64,000 nt of DNA, from assembly GCF_016805305.1 (NCBI RefSeq), contig NZ_JAERQN010000006.1, positions 124,001 to 188,000 of the forward strand, written 5' to 3'. The translations under genes were made by a program, and so were the position numbers. The notes under the pieces were generated by a model, which did not search any database, had not been told where the DNA came from, and was given only the letters and a program-made list of their open reading frames with translations. The stretch is from Falsiroseomonas ponticola. Its GTDB lineage: Bacteria; Pseudomonadota; Alphaproteobacteria; Acetobacterales; Acetobacteraceae. Shown here in pieces: positions 50,835 to 60,353 of the stretch (the first letter of the stretch is position 1; every line of letters begins with the position of its first letter).

Positions 50835-51590
50835 GTGTGCACCGTCATCTGCCTGTGGCGCCCGGGCCATGCCTGGCCCGTGCTGGTCGCGGCCAACCGG
50901 GATGAGAGGCTGGACCGCGCCTGGCAGGGCCCGGCCGCGCATTGGCCGGACCGGCCCGGCGTGGTCGGCGGGCGGGACCTGACGGCGGGCGGCACCTGGA
51001 TGGCGCTGGGCCCAGGGGGCGTGCTGGCCGCCATCCTCAACCGGCCCGGCAGCCTCGGCCCCGCCGCGGGCAAGCGCAGCCGGGGCGACCTGCCGCTGGC
51101 CGCCGCCGCCGCCCCCTCCGCCGAGGCCGCCGTCGCGGCCATGGCCGCCCTCGATGCCGGCGCCTGGCGCCCCTTCAACATGGTGATCGCCGACCATGCC
51201 GGCGCCTGGTTCGTGAAGGGCCTGGGCGAGGGCCGGCCGCGGGCCATGCCGCTCGCCCCGGGGATTTCCATGGTCACGGCGCATGACCCCAATGACCTCG
51301 GCAGTCCCCGCACCGCCCGGCACCTGCCGCTGTTCCAGGCCGCGCCGCCGCCCGATCCGGACCGGGATGACTGGTCGGGGTGGGCCGCGCTGCTGGCGGA
51401 TGACACCACCCGCCCCGGCATGGGGGCGGAAGCGCTGCGGGTGCCGCCGGTGGGCGGCTTCGGCACGGTCTGCGCCAGCCTGGTCGCCCTGGCGGCGGAT
51501 GGCCGCCGGCGCTGGCGCTTCTGCCCGGCCCCGCCGGGCACCGCGCCCTTCGCCCCGGTGGCCCTGTCTCCCCCCTTGGCCGCCCCCTGA
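50835..51590 (+). CDS. NRDE family (TANGO2-like) protein
   Basis: The 251-residue protein starts with Met then Cys2 (GTG start at 50835), as expected for the Ntn-hydrolase-like NRDE family, and contains the name-giving ANRDE motif at about residues 20-24, then GGRDLTAGGTWMAL and ILNRPG. Homologues in animals (TANGO2) affect heme and lipid handling; the bacterial role is unclear. It lies 31 bases after the proline-rich protein gene. Confidence 0.85.
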   Translation: MCTVICLWRPGHAWPVLVAANRDERLDRAWQGPAAHWPDRPGVVGGRDLTAGGTWMALGPGGVLAAILNRPGSLGPAAGKRSRGDLPLAAAAAPSAEAAVAAMAALDAGAWRPFNMVIADHAGAWFVKGLGEGRPRAMPLAPGISMVTAHDPNDLGSPRTARHLPLFQAAPPPDPDRDDWSGWAALLADDTTRPGMGAEALRVPPVGGFGTVCASLVALAADGRRRWRFCPAPPGTAPFAPVALSPPLAAP

Positions 51591-51734
51591 ACACGCCGCC
51601 GGGCAGCATCCCGCCGGTGGCGTGGCGGGCTTGTTGTTCCCCTGCTATAGCGACCCCGGCACCGGGCCCCGCGCCCGGCCGCACCCGCGCGCCCCATTCC
51701 CTGGCGGCCGCGGCAGTCGAGGAGTTTCAGCACC

Positions 51735-52499
51735 ATGGCGCGCCGCCGTCAGCTCTACGAGGGCAAGGCCAAGATTCTGTTCGAGGGCCCGGAAGCCGGC
51801 ACCCTGGTGCAGTATTTCAAGGACGACGCGACCGCCGGCAACGGCGCGAAGAAGGGCACGATCACCGGCAAGGGCGTGCTCAACAACCGCATCAGCGAAT
51901 ACCTGATGATGAAGCTGACCGAGATCGGCATCCCGACCCACTTCATCCGCCGGCTGAACATGCGCGAGCAGCTGATCCGGGAGGTGGAGATCATCCCGCT
52001 CGAGATCGTCATCCGCAACGTCGCCGCCGGCAGCCTGGCCAAGCGCCTCGGCATCCAGGAAGGCACGCGGCTGCCGCGCTCCATCCTCGAATACTACTAC
52101 AAGAACGACGCGCTCGGCGATCCGATGGTGTCGGAGGAGCACATCACCTGCTTCGGCTGGGCCTCTACCCAGGACCTGGACGACATGGTGGCGCTGTCGC
52201 TGCGGGTGAACGACTTCCTCACCGGCCTCTTCCTCGGCGTCGGCATCACGCTGGTGGACTTCAAGCTGGAGTTCGGCCGCCTCTACGAGAATGACGAGAT
52301 GCGGATCGTCCTGGCCGATGAGATCAGCCCGGACAATTGCCGCCTCTGGGACGTCAAGACCGGGGAGAAGATGGACAAGGACCGCTTCCGCCGGGACCTC
52401 GGCAAGGTCGAGGAAGGCTACCAGGAAGTGGCGCGCCGCCTCGGCATCCTGCCGGAAGCGGGTGTCAGGGACATGAAGGGGCCGGAGACCGTCCAGTGA
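51735..52499 (+). CDS. purC: Phosphoribosylaminoimidazole-succinocarboxamide synthase
   Basis: This 254-residue enzyme joins CAIR and aspartate using ATP in purine synthesis. It shows the [12 protein letters not shown] start, [19 protein letters not shown] stretch ([15 protein letters not shown]), and the LVDFKLEFG and [14 protein letters not shown] segments of SAICAR synthetase. AGGAG precedes the ATG at 51735. Its stop overlaps the GTG start of purS. Confidence 0.96.
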   Translation: MARRRQLYEGKAKILFEGPEAGTLVQYFKDDATAGNGAKKGTITGKGVLNNRISEYLMMKLTEIGIPTHFIRRLNMREQLIREVEIIPLEIVIRNVAAGSLAKRLGIQEGTRLPRSILEYYYKNDALGDPMVSEEHITCFGWASTQDLDDMVALSLRVNDFLTGLFLGVGITLVDFKLEFGRLYENDEMRIVLADEISPDNCRLWDVKTGEKMDKDRFRRDLGKVEEGYQEVARRLGILPEAGVRDMKGPETVQ

Positions 52500-52735
52500 A
52501 GGCGCTTGTGACCGTGATGCCGAAGCCCGGCGTCCTCGACCCCCAGGGCAAGGCCATCGGCCACGCCCTCTCCTCCCTCGGCTTCGCCGGCGTCGCCGAT
52601 GTGCGCGCGGGCAAGGTGATCGAGCTGGAGCTGGCGGAGACGGACCCGGTGAAGGCCAAGGCCGCCGCGGAGGAGATGGCCCGCAAGCTGCTGGCCAACA
52701 CCGTGATCGAATCCTTCCGGGTCGAGGTGGTCTGA
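52496..52735 (+). CDS. purS: Phosphoribosylformylglycinamidine synthase subunit PurS
   Basis: This 79-residue protein ([20 protein letters not shown] start) is the small structural subunit that joins PurQ and the short PurL. The GTG at 52496 overlaps the purC stop (GTGA). It is followed by a small membrane protein gene and a palindromic repeat before purQ. Confidence 0.93.
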   Translation: MKALVTVMPKPGVLDPQGKAIGHALSSLGFAGVADVRAGKVIELELAETDPVKAKAAAEEMARKLLANTVIESFRVEVV

Positions 52736-52741
52736 CCCCCG

Positions 52742-52969
52742 ATGGTCAAGGTCTCCCTCCTTGTCATGCTGGTGCTGACGGTCCTCATCTCCATGGGGCT
52801 CCGCTGGCGCGAGCAGCGCATGCCGGCGGTGGCGCAGTCGAAGCGCCTCGGCCTGGTGGCGCGGGGCAAGAAGGGGCTGGACCGCTGGGTGACCGCCGCG
52901 GCGCTGGCCGCGCTGACGACCCTGGTCGTCGTGGGCGGGCTGCACTGGCTGCGGGTCTGGGTGGGTTGA
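52742..52969 (+). CDS. Small membrane protein of unknown function
   Basis: The 75-residue protein has two hydrophobic helices (residues about 3-18 and 50-68) around a basic loop (RWREQRMPAVAQSKR and ARGKKG). It sits within the purine block between purS and purQ and starts six bases after purS. Its stop codon abuts the 163-base palindromic repeat. No function can be assigned. Confidence 0.6.
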   Translation: MVKVSLLVMLVLTVLISMGLRWREQRMPAVAQSKRLGLVARGKKGLDRWVTAAALAALTTLVVVGGLHWLRVWVG

Positions 52970-53131
52970 GAGACCGTTTGAGAATGCCGGCGGCTGAGGC
53001 TTCGCGAGGGATTTTGCGTGCTGGGAAGGCGCCGGGTGCGGCCGATGCTGGTTGCATCGGCAAGCCCGGCAACGCACCCAGCGCGGAAAAGCCCAGCGAA
53101 ACCGACCCGCCGGTGTTCTCAAACGGTCTCT
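52969..53131. repeat. 163-base long palindromic (MITE-like) intergenic element
   Basis: Outer arms at 52969-52993 and 53107-53131 match in 23 of 25 positions as inverted repeats beginning AGAGACCGTTTGAGAA. Further inner stretches also mirror each other imperfectly, and the centre (53041-53061) is a perfect eight-base-pair hairpin GCCGATGC / GCATCGGC with a five-base loop. The whole element therefore folds into one long hairpin. TGAG occurs at both edges (52967-52970 and 53131-53134), a possible short target duplication. It contains no convincing gene. Confidence 0.8.
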
Positions 53132-53206
53132 GAGGGGCGCTGCCGTGACGACGGCGGCATCCCTGTACAGTCAAGGCCCGTCTCCGGCGGGCGAACGGGT
53201 GGCACC

Positions 53207-53905
53207 ATGAACGCCGTCATCATCGTCTTCCCCGGCACGAACCGGGAGAGGGACATGGCCATCGCGCTGGAACGCGTCAGCGGCCGCAAGCCGACGCTGC
53301 TGTTCCACCGCGCGGATGCGCTGCCCGCGGGCACGGACCTGGTGGTGCTGCCCGGCGGCTTCAGCCATGGCGACTACCTCCGTTCCGGCGCCATGGCGGC
53401 GCAATCGCCGATCATGCGGGCGGTGCGGGACTTCGCGGCGAAGGGCGGCCATGTGCTTGGCGTCTGCAACGGCTTCCAGATCCTGACGGAGGCCGGGCTG
53501 CTGCCCGGCGCGCTGCTGCGCAATGCGACGCTGCGGTTCCTATCCATGGATTGCCACATGCGGGTGGAGCGCGCGGGCACGCCCTTCACCGCCCATTGGC
53601 AGCAGGGCGCCGTGTTCCGCGCGCCCATGGCGCATGGCGACGGCAACTACTTCTGCGATGACGAGACCCTGGCCCGGCTGAAGGGCGAAGGCCTGGTCGC
53701 CTTCCGCTACAGCACGCCGGAGGGCGAGGTGACGCCCGCCGCCAACCGCAACGGCGCGCGCGACGGCATCGCGGGCATCCTCTCCCCCAATCTCCGCATC
53801 TGCGGGCTGATGCCGCATCCCGAGGACCTCGTGGACCCGCTGATGGGCGGCACGGATGGGCTGCCGATGTTCACCTCCCTCGTCGAGAGCCTGGCCACCG
53901 CATGA
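53207..53905 (+). CDS. purQ: Phosphoribosylformylglycinamidine synthase subunit PurQ
   Basis: This 232-residue glutaminase subunit supplies ammonia to PurL. It has the class I amidotransferase nucleophile GVCNGFQIL and the [15 protein letters not shown] oxyanion region; the His and Glu of the triad lie in GLMPHPED. The ATG at 53207 is chosen for the [12 protein letters not shown] family start. Its stop overlaps purL (ATGA). Confidence 0.95.
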   Translation: MNAVIIVFPGTNRERDMAIALERVSGRKPTLLFHRADALPAGTDLVVLPGGFSHGDYLRSGAMAAQSPIMRAVRDFAAKGGHVLGVCNGFQILTEAGLLPGALLRNATLRFLSMDCHMRVERAGTPFTAHWQQGAVFRAPMAHGDGNYFCDDETLARLKGEGLVAFRYSTPEGEVTPAANRNGARDGIAGILSPNLRICGLMPHPEDLVDPLMGGTDGLPMFTSLVESLATA

Positions 53906-56121
53906 CTGACGCCCCGACCTCCCTCGACGCCGCGCGGGCGAAGCAGCTTTCCGCCGAATTCGGCCTGAAGGCCGATGAGTATGACCGCGTGCTGTCGATC
54001 CTCGGCCGCACGCCGTCGCTGACCGAACTCGGCATCTTCTCCGTCATGTGGTCGGAGCACTGCTCCTACAAGTCGAGCCGCGTCTGGCTGCGCCAGCTTC
54101 CGACCAAGGCGCCCTGGGTCATCCATGGCCCCGGCGAGAATGCGGGCGTGATCGATATCGGCGACGGGCTGGCCGCCATCTTCAAGATGGAAAGCCACAA
54201 CCACCCGAGCTTCATCGAGCCCTACCAGGGCGCCGCCACCGGCGTCGGCGGCATCCTGCGGGATGTCTTCACCATGGGGGCGCGGCCGATCGCGAACCTC
54301 AACGCGCTGCGCTTCGGATCGCCCGAGGCGCCGCGGATGAAGCGCGTGATCGATGGCGTGGTGCGCGGCATCGGCGGCTATGGCAACAGCGTCGGCGTGC
54401 CGACCGTGGGCGGCGAGGTCAACTTCCACCCCGCCTATAACGGCAATCCGCTGGTGAACGCGATGACCGTCGGCATCGCGCCGAAGGACCGCATCTTCCT
54501 CAGCGCCGCGGCCGGCATCGGCAACCCCGTGGTCTATGTGGGCTCCAAGACCGGGCGCGACGGCATCCATGGCGCCACCATGGCCAGCGCCGAATTCTCC
54601 GCGGATTCCGAGGAGAAGCGCCCCACCGTCCAGATCGGCGACCCCTTCACGGAGAAGCTGCTGATCGAGGCCTGCCTGGAGCTGATGGCGACCGACATGA
54701 TCGTCGCCATCCAGGACATGGGCGCGGCGGGGCTCACCAGTTCCTCCGTCGAGATGGCGGGCAAGGGCGGCGTCGGCATCGAGCTGGTGATGGACAATGT
54801 CCCCCAGCGCGAAGTGGGCATGACGGCCTATGAGATGATGCTCTCCGAGAGCCAGGAGCGCATGCTGATGATCCTGAAGCCCGGCCGGGAAGCCGAGGCC
54901 CAGGCCATCTTCCATAAGTGGGAACTCGATTTCGCCGTCATCGGCCACCTGACCGATACCGGCCACATCGTCATCCGGCACAAGGGCGTGGTGGAGGCGG
55001 ACATTCCCCTCGCGCCGCTGGAATCCGAGGCGCCGCTCTATCGCCGTCCCGCGGCGGAGACGCCGAAGCAGCCGGTGCTGGATGCCGCTTCCATCGCCGA
55101 TCCCGTGGGCCCTCTGGCGGCACTCGAGACGCTGGTCGGCAGCCTCGACCTCTGCTCCCGCCGCTGGATCTGGGACCAGTATGACAGCACGGTCGGCGGC
55201 CAGACCGTGAAGCGCCCGGGCGGCGCGGATGCCGCCGTCGTCAAGCTCGAAGGCCTCAAGCGCGCCCTCGCCATCACCACGGACTGCACGCCCCGCTACT
55301 GCCAGGCGGACCCGGAAGCGGGCGGCGCGCAGGCGGTGGCGGAAGCCTGGCGCAACCTGACGGCGGTCGGCGCCAAGCCGCTCGCCATCACGGACAACAT
55401 GAATTTCGGCAACCCCGAGAAGCCGGAGATCATGGGCCAGTTCGCCTCCGCCGTGCGGGGCATGGCGGCGGCCTGCACCGCGCTCGACTTCCCGGTCGTG
55501 AGCGGCAATGTCTCCCTCTACAACGAGACCGAGGGCCGCGCGATCCTGCCCACGCCGGCCATCGGCGGCGTCGGCGTGCTGGAGGATGCGGCGCAGTCCA
55601 TCGGGCTGGCGCTGAAGCCGGGCCTCGACCTGGTGCTGGTCGGCGATACGCAGGGCTGGCTCGGCCAGTCGCTCTGGCTGCGGGAGATCGCGGGGCGGGA
55701 GGAAGGCGCACCGCCGCCCGTGGACCTCGCGGTGGAGCGCCGCAACGGCGACTTCGTCCGCGCCCGCATCCTGGAAGGCAGCGTCAGCGCCTGCCACGAC
55801 CTGGCCGATGGCGGCCTGCTGGTCGCGGTGGCGGAGATGGCGATGGCGGACGGCACCGGCGCCACCCTGGCCGCCCCGCCCGCGGGTATCGCGCCCCATG
55901 GCTGGTGGTTCGGGGAGGACCAGGCCCGCTACGTCCTGGCCGTCACCGATGGCGCCGCGCTGGCCGCGGCCGCGGCCGCCGCCGGCGTGCCGGCCGCGAT
56001 CATCGGGCGCAGCGGCGGCGGGGACTTGGTTCTTGCCGGCGGCTCCTCCATATCCGTGGCTTCGCTGCGGGCGGCCCATGAGGCCACCCTGCCGGCGCTG
56101 ATGGAGGGGAGAGCGGCCTGA
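53902..56121 (+). CDS. purL: Phosphoribosylformylglycinamidine synthase subunit PurL
   Basis: This 739-residue synthase subunit is of the short (PurS/PurQ-dependent) type. [14 protein letters not shown] near the N-terminus, [20 protein letters not shown] and the later [13 protein letters not shown] region are typical. It converts FGAR to FGAM with ATP. The bolA-like gene starts within its stop codon. Confidence 0.96.
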   Translation: MTDAPTSLDAARAKQLSAEFGLKADEYDRVLSILGRTPSLTELGIFSVMWSEHCSYKSSRVWLRQLPTKAPWVIHGPGENAGVIDIGDGLAAIFKMESHNHPSFIEPYQGAATGVGGILRDVFTMGARPIANLNALRFGSPEAPRMKRVIDGVVRGIGGYGNSVGVPTVGGEVNFHPAYNGNPLVNAMTVGIAPKDRIFLSAAAGIGNPVVYVGSKTGRDGIHGATMASAEFSADSEEKRPTVQIGDPFTEKLLIEACLELMATDMIVAIQDMGAAGLTSSSVEMAGKGGVGIELVMDNVPQREVGMTAYEMMLSESQERMLMILKPGREAEAQAIFHKWELDFAVIGHLTDTGHIVIRHKGVVEADIPLAPLESEAPLYRRPAAETPKQPVLDAASIADPVGPLAALETLVGSLDLCSRRWIWDQYDSTVGGQTVKRPGGADAAVVKLEGLKRALAITTDCTPRYCQADPEAGGAQAVAEAWRNLTAVGAKPLAITDNMNFGNPEKPEIMGQFASAVRGMAAACTALDFPVVSGNVSLYNETEGRAILPTPAIGGVGVLEDAAQSIGLALKPGLDLVLVGDTQGWLGQSLWLREIAGREEGAPPPVDLAVERRNGDFVRARILEGSVSACHDLADGGLLVAVAEMAMADGTGATLAAPPAGIAPHGWWFGEDQARYVLAVTDGAALAAAAAAAGVPAAIIGRSGGGDLVLAGGSSISVASLRAAHEATLPALMEGRAA

Positions 56122-56360
56122 TGGCGATGGATGCGGCGGAAATCGAGGCGTTGATCAAGGCCGCCCTGCCCGATGCGCAGGTGACGATCGAGGATCTCGC
56201 CGGCGATGGCGACCATTATGCCGCGAAGGTCGTCTCCACGGCCTTCAAGGGCATTCCCCGCGTCAGGCAGCACCAGATCGTCTATGCCGCGCTGCAGGGG
56301 CGGATGGGGGGCGCGCTGCATGCCCTCGCCCTCCAGACCTCCGCGCCGGACCCGGCTTAA
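56121..56360 (+). CDS. BolA family protein
   Basis: This 79-residue protein is of the short BolA type, with [19 protein letters not shown] and the conserved [11 protein letters not shown] helix including the invariant His. BolA proteins pair with monothiol glutaredoxins to handle 2Fe-2S clusters; the next gene is exactly such a glutaredoxin. A TGATG overlap links it to purL. Confidence 0.92.
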   Translation: MAMDAAEIEALIKAALPDAQVTIEDLAGDGDHYAAKVVSTAFKGIPRVRQHQIVYAALQGRMGGALHALALQTSAPDPA

Positions 56361-56385
56361 CCGCGACAACAGGGACCCGACCCCG

Positions 56386-56727
56386 ATGAGCAACCCCACC
56401 TTCGACCGCATCCAGGCCGATATCGATGCGAATCCGGTCGTGCTCTACATGAAGGGCACGCCGGTCTTCCCGCAGTGCGGCTTCTCCGCCCGCGTGGTGC
56501 AGATCCTTTCCCACGTCGGCGTGCCCTTCAAGGGCATCAATGTCCTGGAGGACATGGAGATCCGCGAGGGCATCAAGGCCTTCTCCAACTGGCCGACCAT
56601 CCCCCAGCTCTACGTCAAGGGCGAGTTCGTCGGCGGCTGCGACATCGTCACCGAGATGTTCCAGGCCGGCGAGCTGGAGACGCTGCTGGCCGAGAAGGGC
56701 GTGACGACGAAGGCCTCCGCCCAGTAA
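56386..56727 (+). CDS. grxD: Monothiol glutaredoxin (Grx4/GrxD type)
   Basis: This 113-residue monothiol glutaredoxin carries the CGFS active site ([10 protein letters not shown]), [24 protein letters not shown]. It binds a bridging 2Fe-2S cluster with glutathione, probably with the BolA protein encoded just upstream. Confidence 0.95.
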   Translation: MSNPTFDRIQADIDANPVVLYMKGTPVFPQCGFSARVVQILSHVGVPFKGINVLEDMEIREGIKAFSNWPTIPQLYVKGEFVGGCDIVTEMFQAGELETLLAEKGVTTKASAQ

Positions 56728-56791
56728 GGGCACGGCGCTGCTTGCGGGGTGTTGATTTCGGCACCCCGCCGGCCTGCCCCACTCTGGGGTG

Positions 56792-57766
56792 ATGGCCGCG
56801 CCCCTGATATCGATCGTCACCCCCGCCTTCGACGTCGCCCCCTTCATCGGGGATGCCGTCGCCTCCGCCCGGGCCCAGTCGCTGACGCGGTGGGAGATGG
56901 TGATCGTCGATGACGGATCGCGCGACGGCACGGCGCTGGCCGCCGAGCGCGCCGCCGAGGGCGATCCCCGGATCCGCATCCTCCGCCAGGCCAATGCCGG
57001 CGTCTCCGCCGCCCGCATGGCGGGCATCGGGGCCGCGGCCGGCGGGGCGCTGCTCTTCCTCGATGCCGATGACTGGCTGGCGCCGGATGCCCTGGCCCGG
57101 CTGTCTGCCGCGCTGGATGGCGCGCCGGGCGCCGTCGCGGCCTATGGCCCCTGGGCGGCGGTCGCCGAGGGCGCCCGGCCGGGCGACCCGCCGCTCCGCC
57201 TCAAGCCCGGCCCCTACCCCGCCGGCGACATCCTGAAGCGCCTGCTGGTGGAGAACCTGCTGGCGAATGGCGGGCACCTGCTGGCCCGGCGCGCGGCCTT
57301 CGAGGCCGCCGGCGGCTTCCGCCCCAGCCTCCGCTACGGGGAGGATTGGGAGTGCTGGATCCGCCTGGCGCTGGCCGGCCCCTTCGCCACCGTCGAGGGC
57401 CGCGAGCCCCTGCTCCATGTGCGGGAGCGCGGCGGCAGCGCCTATCGCCGCATGGCGCGGGACCCCGCGGCCTTCGCCCCCGCCATGGCGGCGATCTGGG
57501 AGAATCCGGCGCTGGCGGATCGCCTGGGCCCCGCCACCGCGGCCCGCATCCGCCGCCGGGCGCAGGCCGAGAATGACTGGGTGGTCGGCAAGGAATTGCT
57601 GCGCCATGGCGCAAGGGCGGAGGGGCTGCGGGTGCTCCGCGCCTCCGCCCTGGCCGCGCCGAGCCTCAAGCGCCTGGCGCTGCTGGCCGCCGCGCACAGC
57701 CTGCCGGCCCTGCCCGCCCGCCTGCACGGCCCCTTCGCGCGGTACCCGGAGGCGCGGGGGGCGTGA
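56792..57766 (+). CDS. Family 2 glycosyltransferase
   Basis: This is a 324-residue GT-A fold glycosyltransferase: ISIVTPAFDVAPFIGDAV, VIVDDGSRDGT with the nucleotide-binding Asp, and LFLDADDW as the DxD-type motif, then RYGEDWECWIRLA with the catalytic acidic residue. The C-terminal third is helical and Arg/Ala-rich. The ATG at 56792 follows an in-frame GTG at 56789. Acceptor and sugar are unknown; it could decorate a surface polysaccharide or lipid. Confidence 0.87.
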   Translation: MAAPLISIVTPAFDVAPFIGDAVASARAQSLTRWEMVIVDDGSRDGTALAAERAAEGDPRIRILRQANAGVSAARMAGIGAAAGGALLFLDADDWLAPDALARLSAALDGAPGAVAAYGPWAAVAEGARPGDPPLRLKPGPYPAGDILKRLLVENLLANGGHLLARRAAFEAAGGFRPSLRYGEDWECWIRLALAGPFATVEGREPLLHVRERGGSAYRRMARDPAAFAPAMAAIWENPALADRLGPATAARIRRRAQAENDWVVGKELLRHGARAEGLRVLRASALAAPSLKRLALLAAAHSLPALPARLHGPFARYPEARGA

Positions 57767-57801
57767 CCGGCTGCAGAATACTGCGGATTTAGGACTACTG
57801 T

Positions 57802-57825
57802 GGCTTTAGCCGATTAAGCCGTTTT
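57802..57825 (+). terminator. Weak hairpin with T-run after the glycosyltransferase gene
   Basis: GGCTT and AAGCC form a five-base-pair stem with a nine-base loop, followed by GTTTT. The surrounding 60 bases are unusually AT-rich with several TTTAG words. The stem is short, so the call is tentative. Confidence 0.3.
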
Positions 57826-58033
57826 AGCACCTTTAGTCGCGTTTTCGCATGGGCACGCCGGATCGCGGCGGCAGGCTGCGGACATGGATCGGCCCCGTGG
57901 TGACCGGAACATAACAAAAACATCGACGCGAAAGCCAGCGGAATCATGCTGCTGTGTTCGCAGGCCATCCTGCGCGGGGGCGTGCGCCCATGCGATGCTG
58001 GCGGCGCAACGGTAGGGGCGCCAGGCAGGACGG

Positions 58034-58681
58034 ATGACGGAGAGCGGTGACAGGCGGCCGATCGCGGCGCGGGACCTCGGCATCATGCAGCGCCTGGCGG
58101 GCGCGCTGGTCCGGCGCGGCGCCTCGGCCGATGGCATCTCGCTGGCCGGCATGGGGGCCGGGCTGCTGGCGGGGCTCTGCCTGGCCGGGACAGCCTGGTG
58201 GCCGCAGGCGGCGATCCCGCTCTGGCTGCTCGGCGCGCTGTTCATCCAGCTCCGGCTGCTGGCGAACCTGCTGGACGGCATGGTGGCGATCGGGCGCGGC
58301 ATCGCCTCCCCGGCCGGGGAATTGTTCAACGAGGTGCCGGACCGCGTCTCCGACACCGCCGTGCTGGCGGGCCTCGGCATCGCGGCGGGGGATCTGGCGC
58401 TGGGGCTCGGCGCGGCGCTGGCGGCCATGGCGACGGCCTATCTCCGCGCGGTGGGCAAGGCGGCCGGCGCGCCGAGCGACTTCCGCGGCCCGATGGCCAA
58501 GCAGCACCGCATGGCGCTGGTCACGGCGCTCGCGATCGCCTGCGCCGTGCTGCCTTCGGCCTGGACGGCGGCGCTGCCGGGGATGGCGCTCTGGGTCATC
58601 CTGCTGCTCTCCCTGGTCACGGGGTGGCGCCGGCTGCAGGGCGCCTGGACGCAACTGGCCCAGCGGAATGACCCCGAATGA
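58034..58681 (+). CDS. CDP-alcohol phosphatidyltransferase family membrane protein
   Basis: The 215-residue protein has several hydrophobic helices and a variant of the CDP-alcohol phosphotransferase motif: LLDGMVAIGRG, then SPAGELFNEVPDRVSD. The usual A-R pair after DGxx reads A-I, but the Asp residues that bind metal (DG, PD and SD) are kept. It overlaps the cdsA-like gene, and a plsC-like gene follows, so it belongs to a phospholipid operon. The alcohol it transfers is unknown. Confidence 0.8.
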   Translation: MTESGDRRPIAARDLGIMQRLAGALVRRGASADGISLAGMGAGLLAGLCLAGTAWWPQAAIPLWLLGALFIQLRLLANLLDGMVAIGRGIASPAGELFNEVPDRVSDTAVLAGLGIAAGDLALGLGAALAAMATAYLRAVGKAAGAPSDFRGPMAKQHRMALVTALAIACAVLPSAWTAALPGMALWVILLLSLVTGWRRLQGAWTQLAQRNDPE

Positions 58682-59643
58682 GCGCTTTTGCCCATCCAGT
58701 CACCGTCTGGATCGTCGGCGCCACCCTGGCGGTGGTCGCGACCGCGGCGCTGGTGATCGGCGGGCTGAGTCTGGCCGGCCGCGGCACGCCGGCATTCCGG
58801 CGGGAGCTGTGGCTGCGGCTCGGTTCCTGGTGCGTGCTGCTGCCGCTGATGATCGGGCCGGTGCTGGCGGGGCGGGAATGGACCATCCTGGCCGTCACGC
58901 TGCTCGGCCTGCTCTGCTACCGCGAATATGCGCGGGCGACGGGGCTGTTCCGGGAGAGGGTGCTCTCCGCCGTCGTGGTGCTGGGCATCCTGTTGGTGAA
59001 TTTCGCGGCGCTCGACCATTGGTACGGCTTCTTCGTCGCGCTCTGGCCGCTGACGGTCAGCCTGCTGGCCGTCGCCTCCATCCCGCAGGACCGGCCGGAG
59101 GGCTATATCCAGCGCGTCGGCCTGGCGGTGCTGGGCTACATGCTGTTCGGCGCGGGGCTCGCCCATCTCGGCTACATGGCGAATGACCCGGGCTACCGGC
59201 CGATCGTGCTGCTGCTGCTGACGGCGGTGGCGCTGAACGACGTGGCGGCCTTCACCTGCGGCAAGATCCTGGGCGGGCCTAAGCTGCTGCCGGCCACCAG
59301 CCCCAACAAGACCATCGCCGGCGCGCTGGGCGCGGTGGTGGTGACGGGCAGCGTCGTCGCGCTGATCGCGCAGGCCCTGTTCGGCGCGACGCCGATGGGC
59401 GGCTGGTTCTGGCTGCTGCTGCTGGGCGTGCTGGTCAGCGTCGCCGGCCAGGCGGGGGACCTGATGCTGTCCTCCATCAAGCGCGACATCGGCATCAAGG
59501 ATATGGGCGTGGTCCTGCCCGGCCATGGCGGCATCCTGGACCGCTTCAACAGCCTGCTGCTGGTCTCCCCGGCCGTCTTCCACTTCATCGGCTATTTCGT
59601 GGGCTTCGGGCTGGATGAGCCGACGCGGATCTTCACGCAATGA
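58678..59643 (+). CDS. cdsA: Phosphatidate cytidylyltransferase
   Basis: This 321-residue membrane enzyme makes CDP-diacylglycerol from phosphatidate and CTP. The family signature is complete near the C-terminus: SSIKRDIGIKDMGVVLPGHG followed by GILDRFNS. About eight hydrophobic helices are visible. It sits between the CDP-alcohol phosphotransferase and the acyltransferase genes with ATGA overlaps on both sides. Confidence 0.9.
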   Translation: MSAFAHPVTVWIVGATLAVVATAALVIGGLSLAGRGTPAFRRELWLRLGSWCVLLPLMIGPVLAGREWTILAVTLLGLLCYREYARATGLFRERVLSAVVVLGILLVNFAALDHWYGFFVALWPLTVSLLAVASIPQDRPEGYIQRVGLAVLGYMLFGAGLAHLGYMANDPGYRPIVLLLLTAVALNDVAAFTCGKILGGPKLLPATSPNKTIAGALGAVVVTGSVVALIAQALFGATPMGGWFWLLLLGVLVSVAGQAGDLMLSSIKRDIGIKDMGVVLPGHGGILDRFNSLLLVSPAVFHFIGYFVGFGLDEPTRIFTQ

Positions 59644-60353
59644 AGTCGTGGGAGATCAAGCCGGCCCGGGATCTCGGCCTGCCGCTGGGCCAGCGGCTCC
59701 GCAGCCTGGCGCGGGAACGGGGGCTGGTCGGCCTGGCGCTGAACGGGGTGTGGCGCCACGCGCTCCGCCTCTACCTGGCGGCGGCGCATCGGCTGGAGGT
59801 GGAGGGGCGTGAGAACCTGCCGCCGCCGCCCTTCGTCATCATCGCCAACCACGCCAGCCACCTGGATGCGCTGACCCTGGCCGCGGCCTTGCGCGGGGAG
59901 GCCGCGCGGGCCGCGCATGCGCTGGCCGCAGGCGAGGTCTTCTTCGGCAAGCCCGCCGGCGCCGCCTTCGCGGCCTATGCCATCAACGCCCTGCCCGTCT
60001 GGCGCGGCCGGACGCAGCGGAGCGAGCTGAAGCTGCTGCGGGAGCGGCTGCTGGAGGACCGGCTGGCCTATATCCTCTTCCCCGAGGGCACGCGGAGCCG
60101 CGACGGGACCATGGCCCCCTTCCAGCCGGGGCTCGCGATGCTGGTGGCGGGCACGCCCGTGCCGGTGGTGCCCTGCTGGATCGAGGGCGCCCATGCAAGC
60201 TGGCCACCCTCCCGCCGCTGGCCGAGGCCGGGGAAGCTGCGGCTGCGGATAGGGACGCCGCTGGTGTTCGAGGATGTGGCGGCGGATGCGGAGGGGCGGG
60301 CGCGGATCGCGCAGGCGGCGCGGGATGCGGTGGTGGCGCTGCGGGAGGGGTGA
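59640..60353 (+). CDS. plsC: 1-acylglycerol-3-phosphate acyltransferase family protein (PlsC-like)
   Basis: This 237-residue acyltransferase has block I NHASHLDALTL (catalytic His and Asp), block III FPEGTRSRDG and block IV PVVPCWIEGAH. It would acylate lysophosphatidate to phosphatidate, the substrate of the CdsA-like enzyme encoded upstream, so the three genes cover consecutive lipid steps. Confidence 0.85.
   Translation: MKSWEIKPARDLGLPLGQRLRSLARERGLVGLALNGVWRHALRLYLAAAHRLEVEGRENLPPPPFVIIANHASHLDALTLAAALRGEAARAAHALAAGEVFFGKPAGAAFAAYAINALPVWRGRTQRSELKLLRERLLEDRLAYILFPEGTRSRDGTMAPFQPGLAMLVAGTPVPVVPCWIEGAHASWPPSRRWPRPGKLRLRIGTPLVFEDVAADAEGRARIAQAARDAVVALREG

Noticed and set aside
51623..51651. 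purC promoter with TATAGC as -10
   Set aside because: The -10 looks acceptable but the -35 at 17 bases (TGGCGG) is weak; left out for lack of support.
53707..56079. 790-codon minus-strand open frame opposite purL
   Set aside because: Antisense shadow; no recognisable domain, and purL on the plus strand is unmistakable.
57814..58428. Minus-strand open frame covering the gap before the CDP-alcohol transferase gene
   Set aside because: Ser/Arg/Pro/Ala-rich shadow product; most of it lies opposite a real gene.
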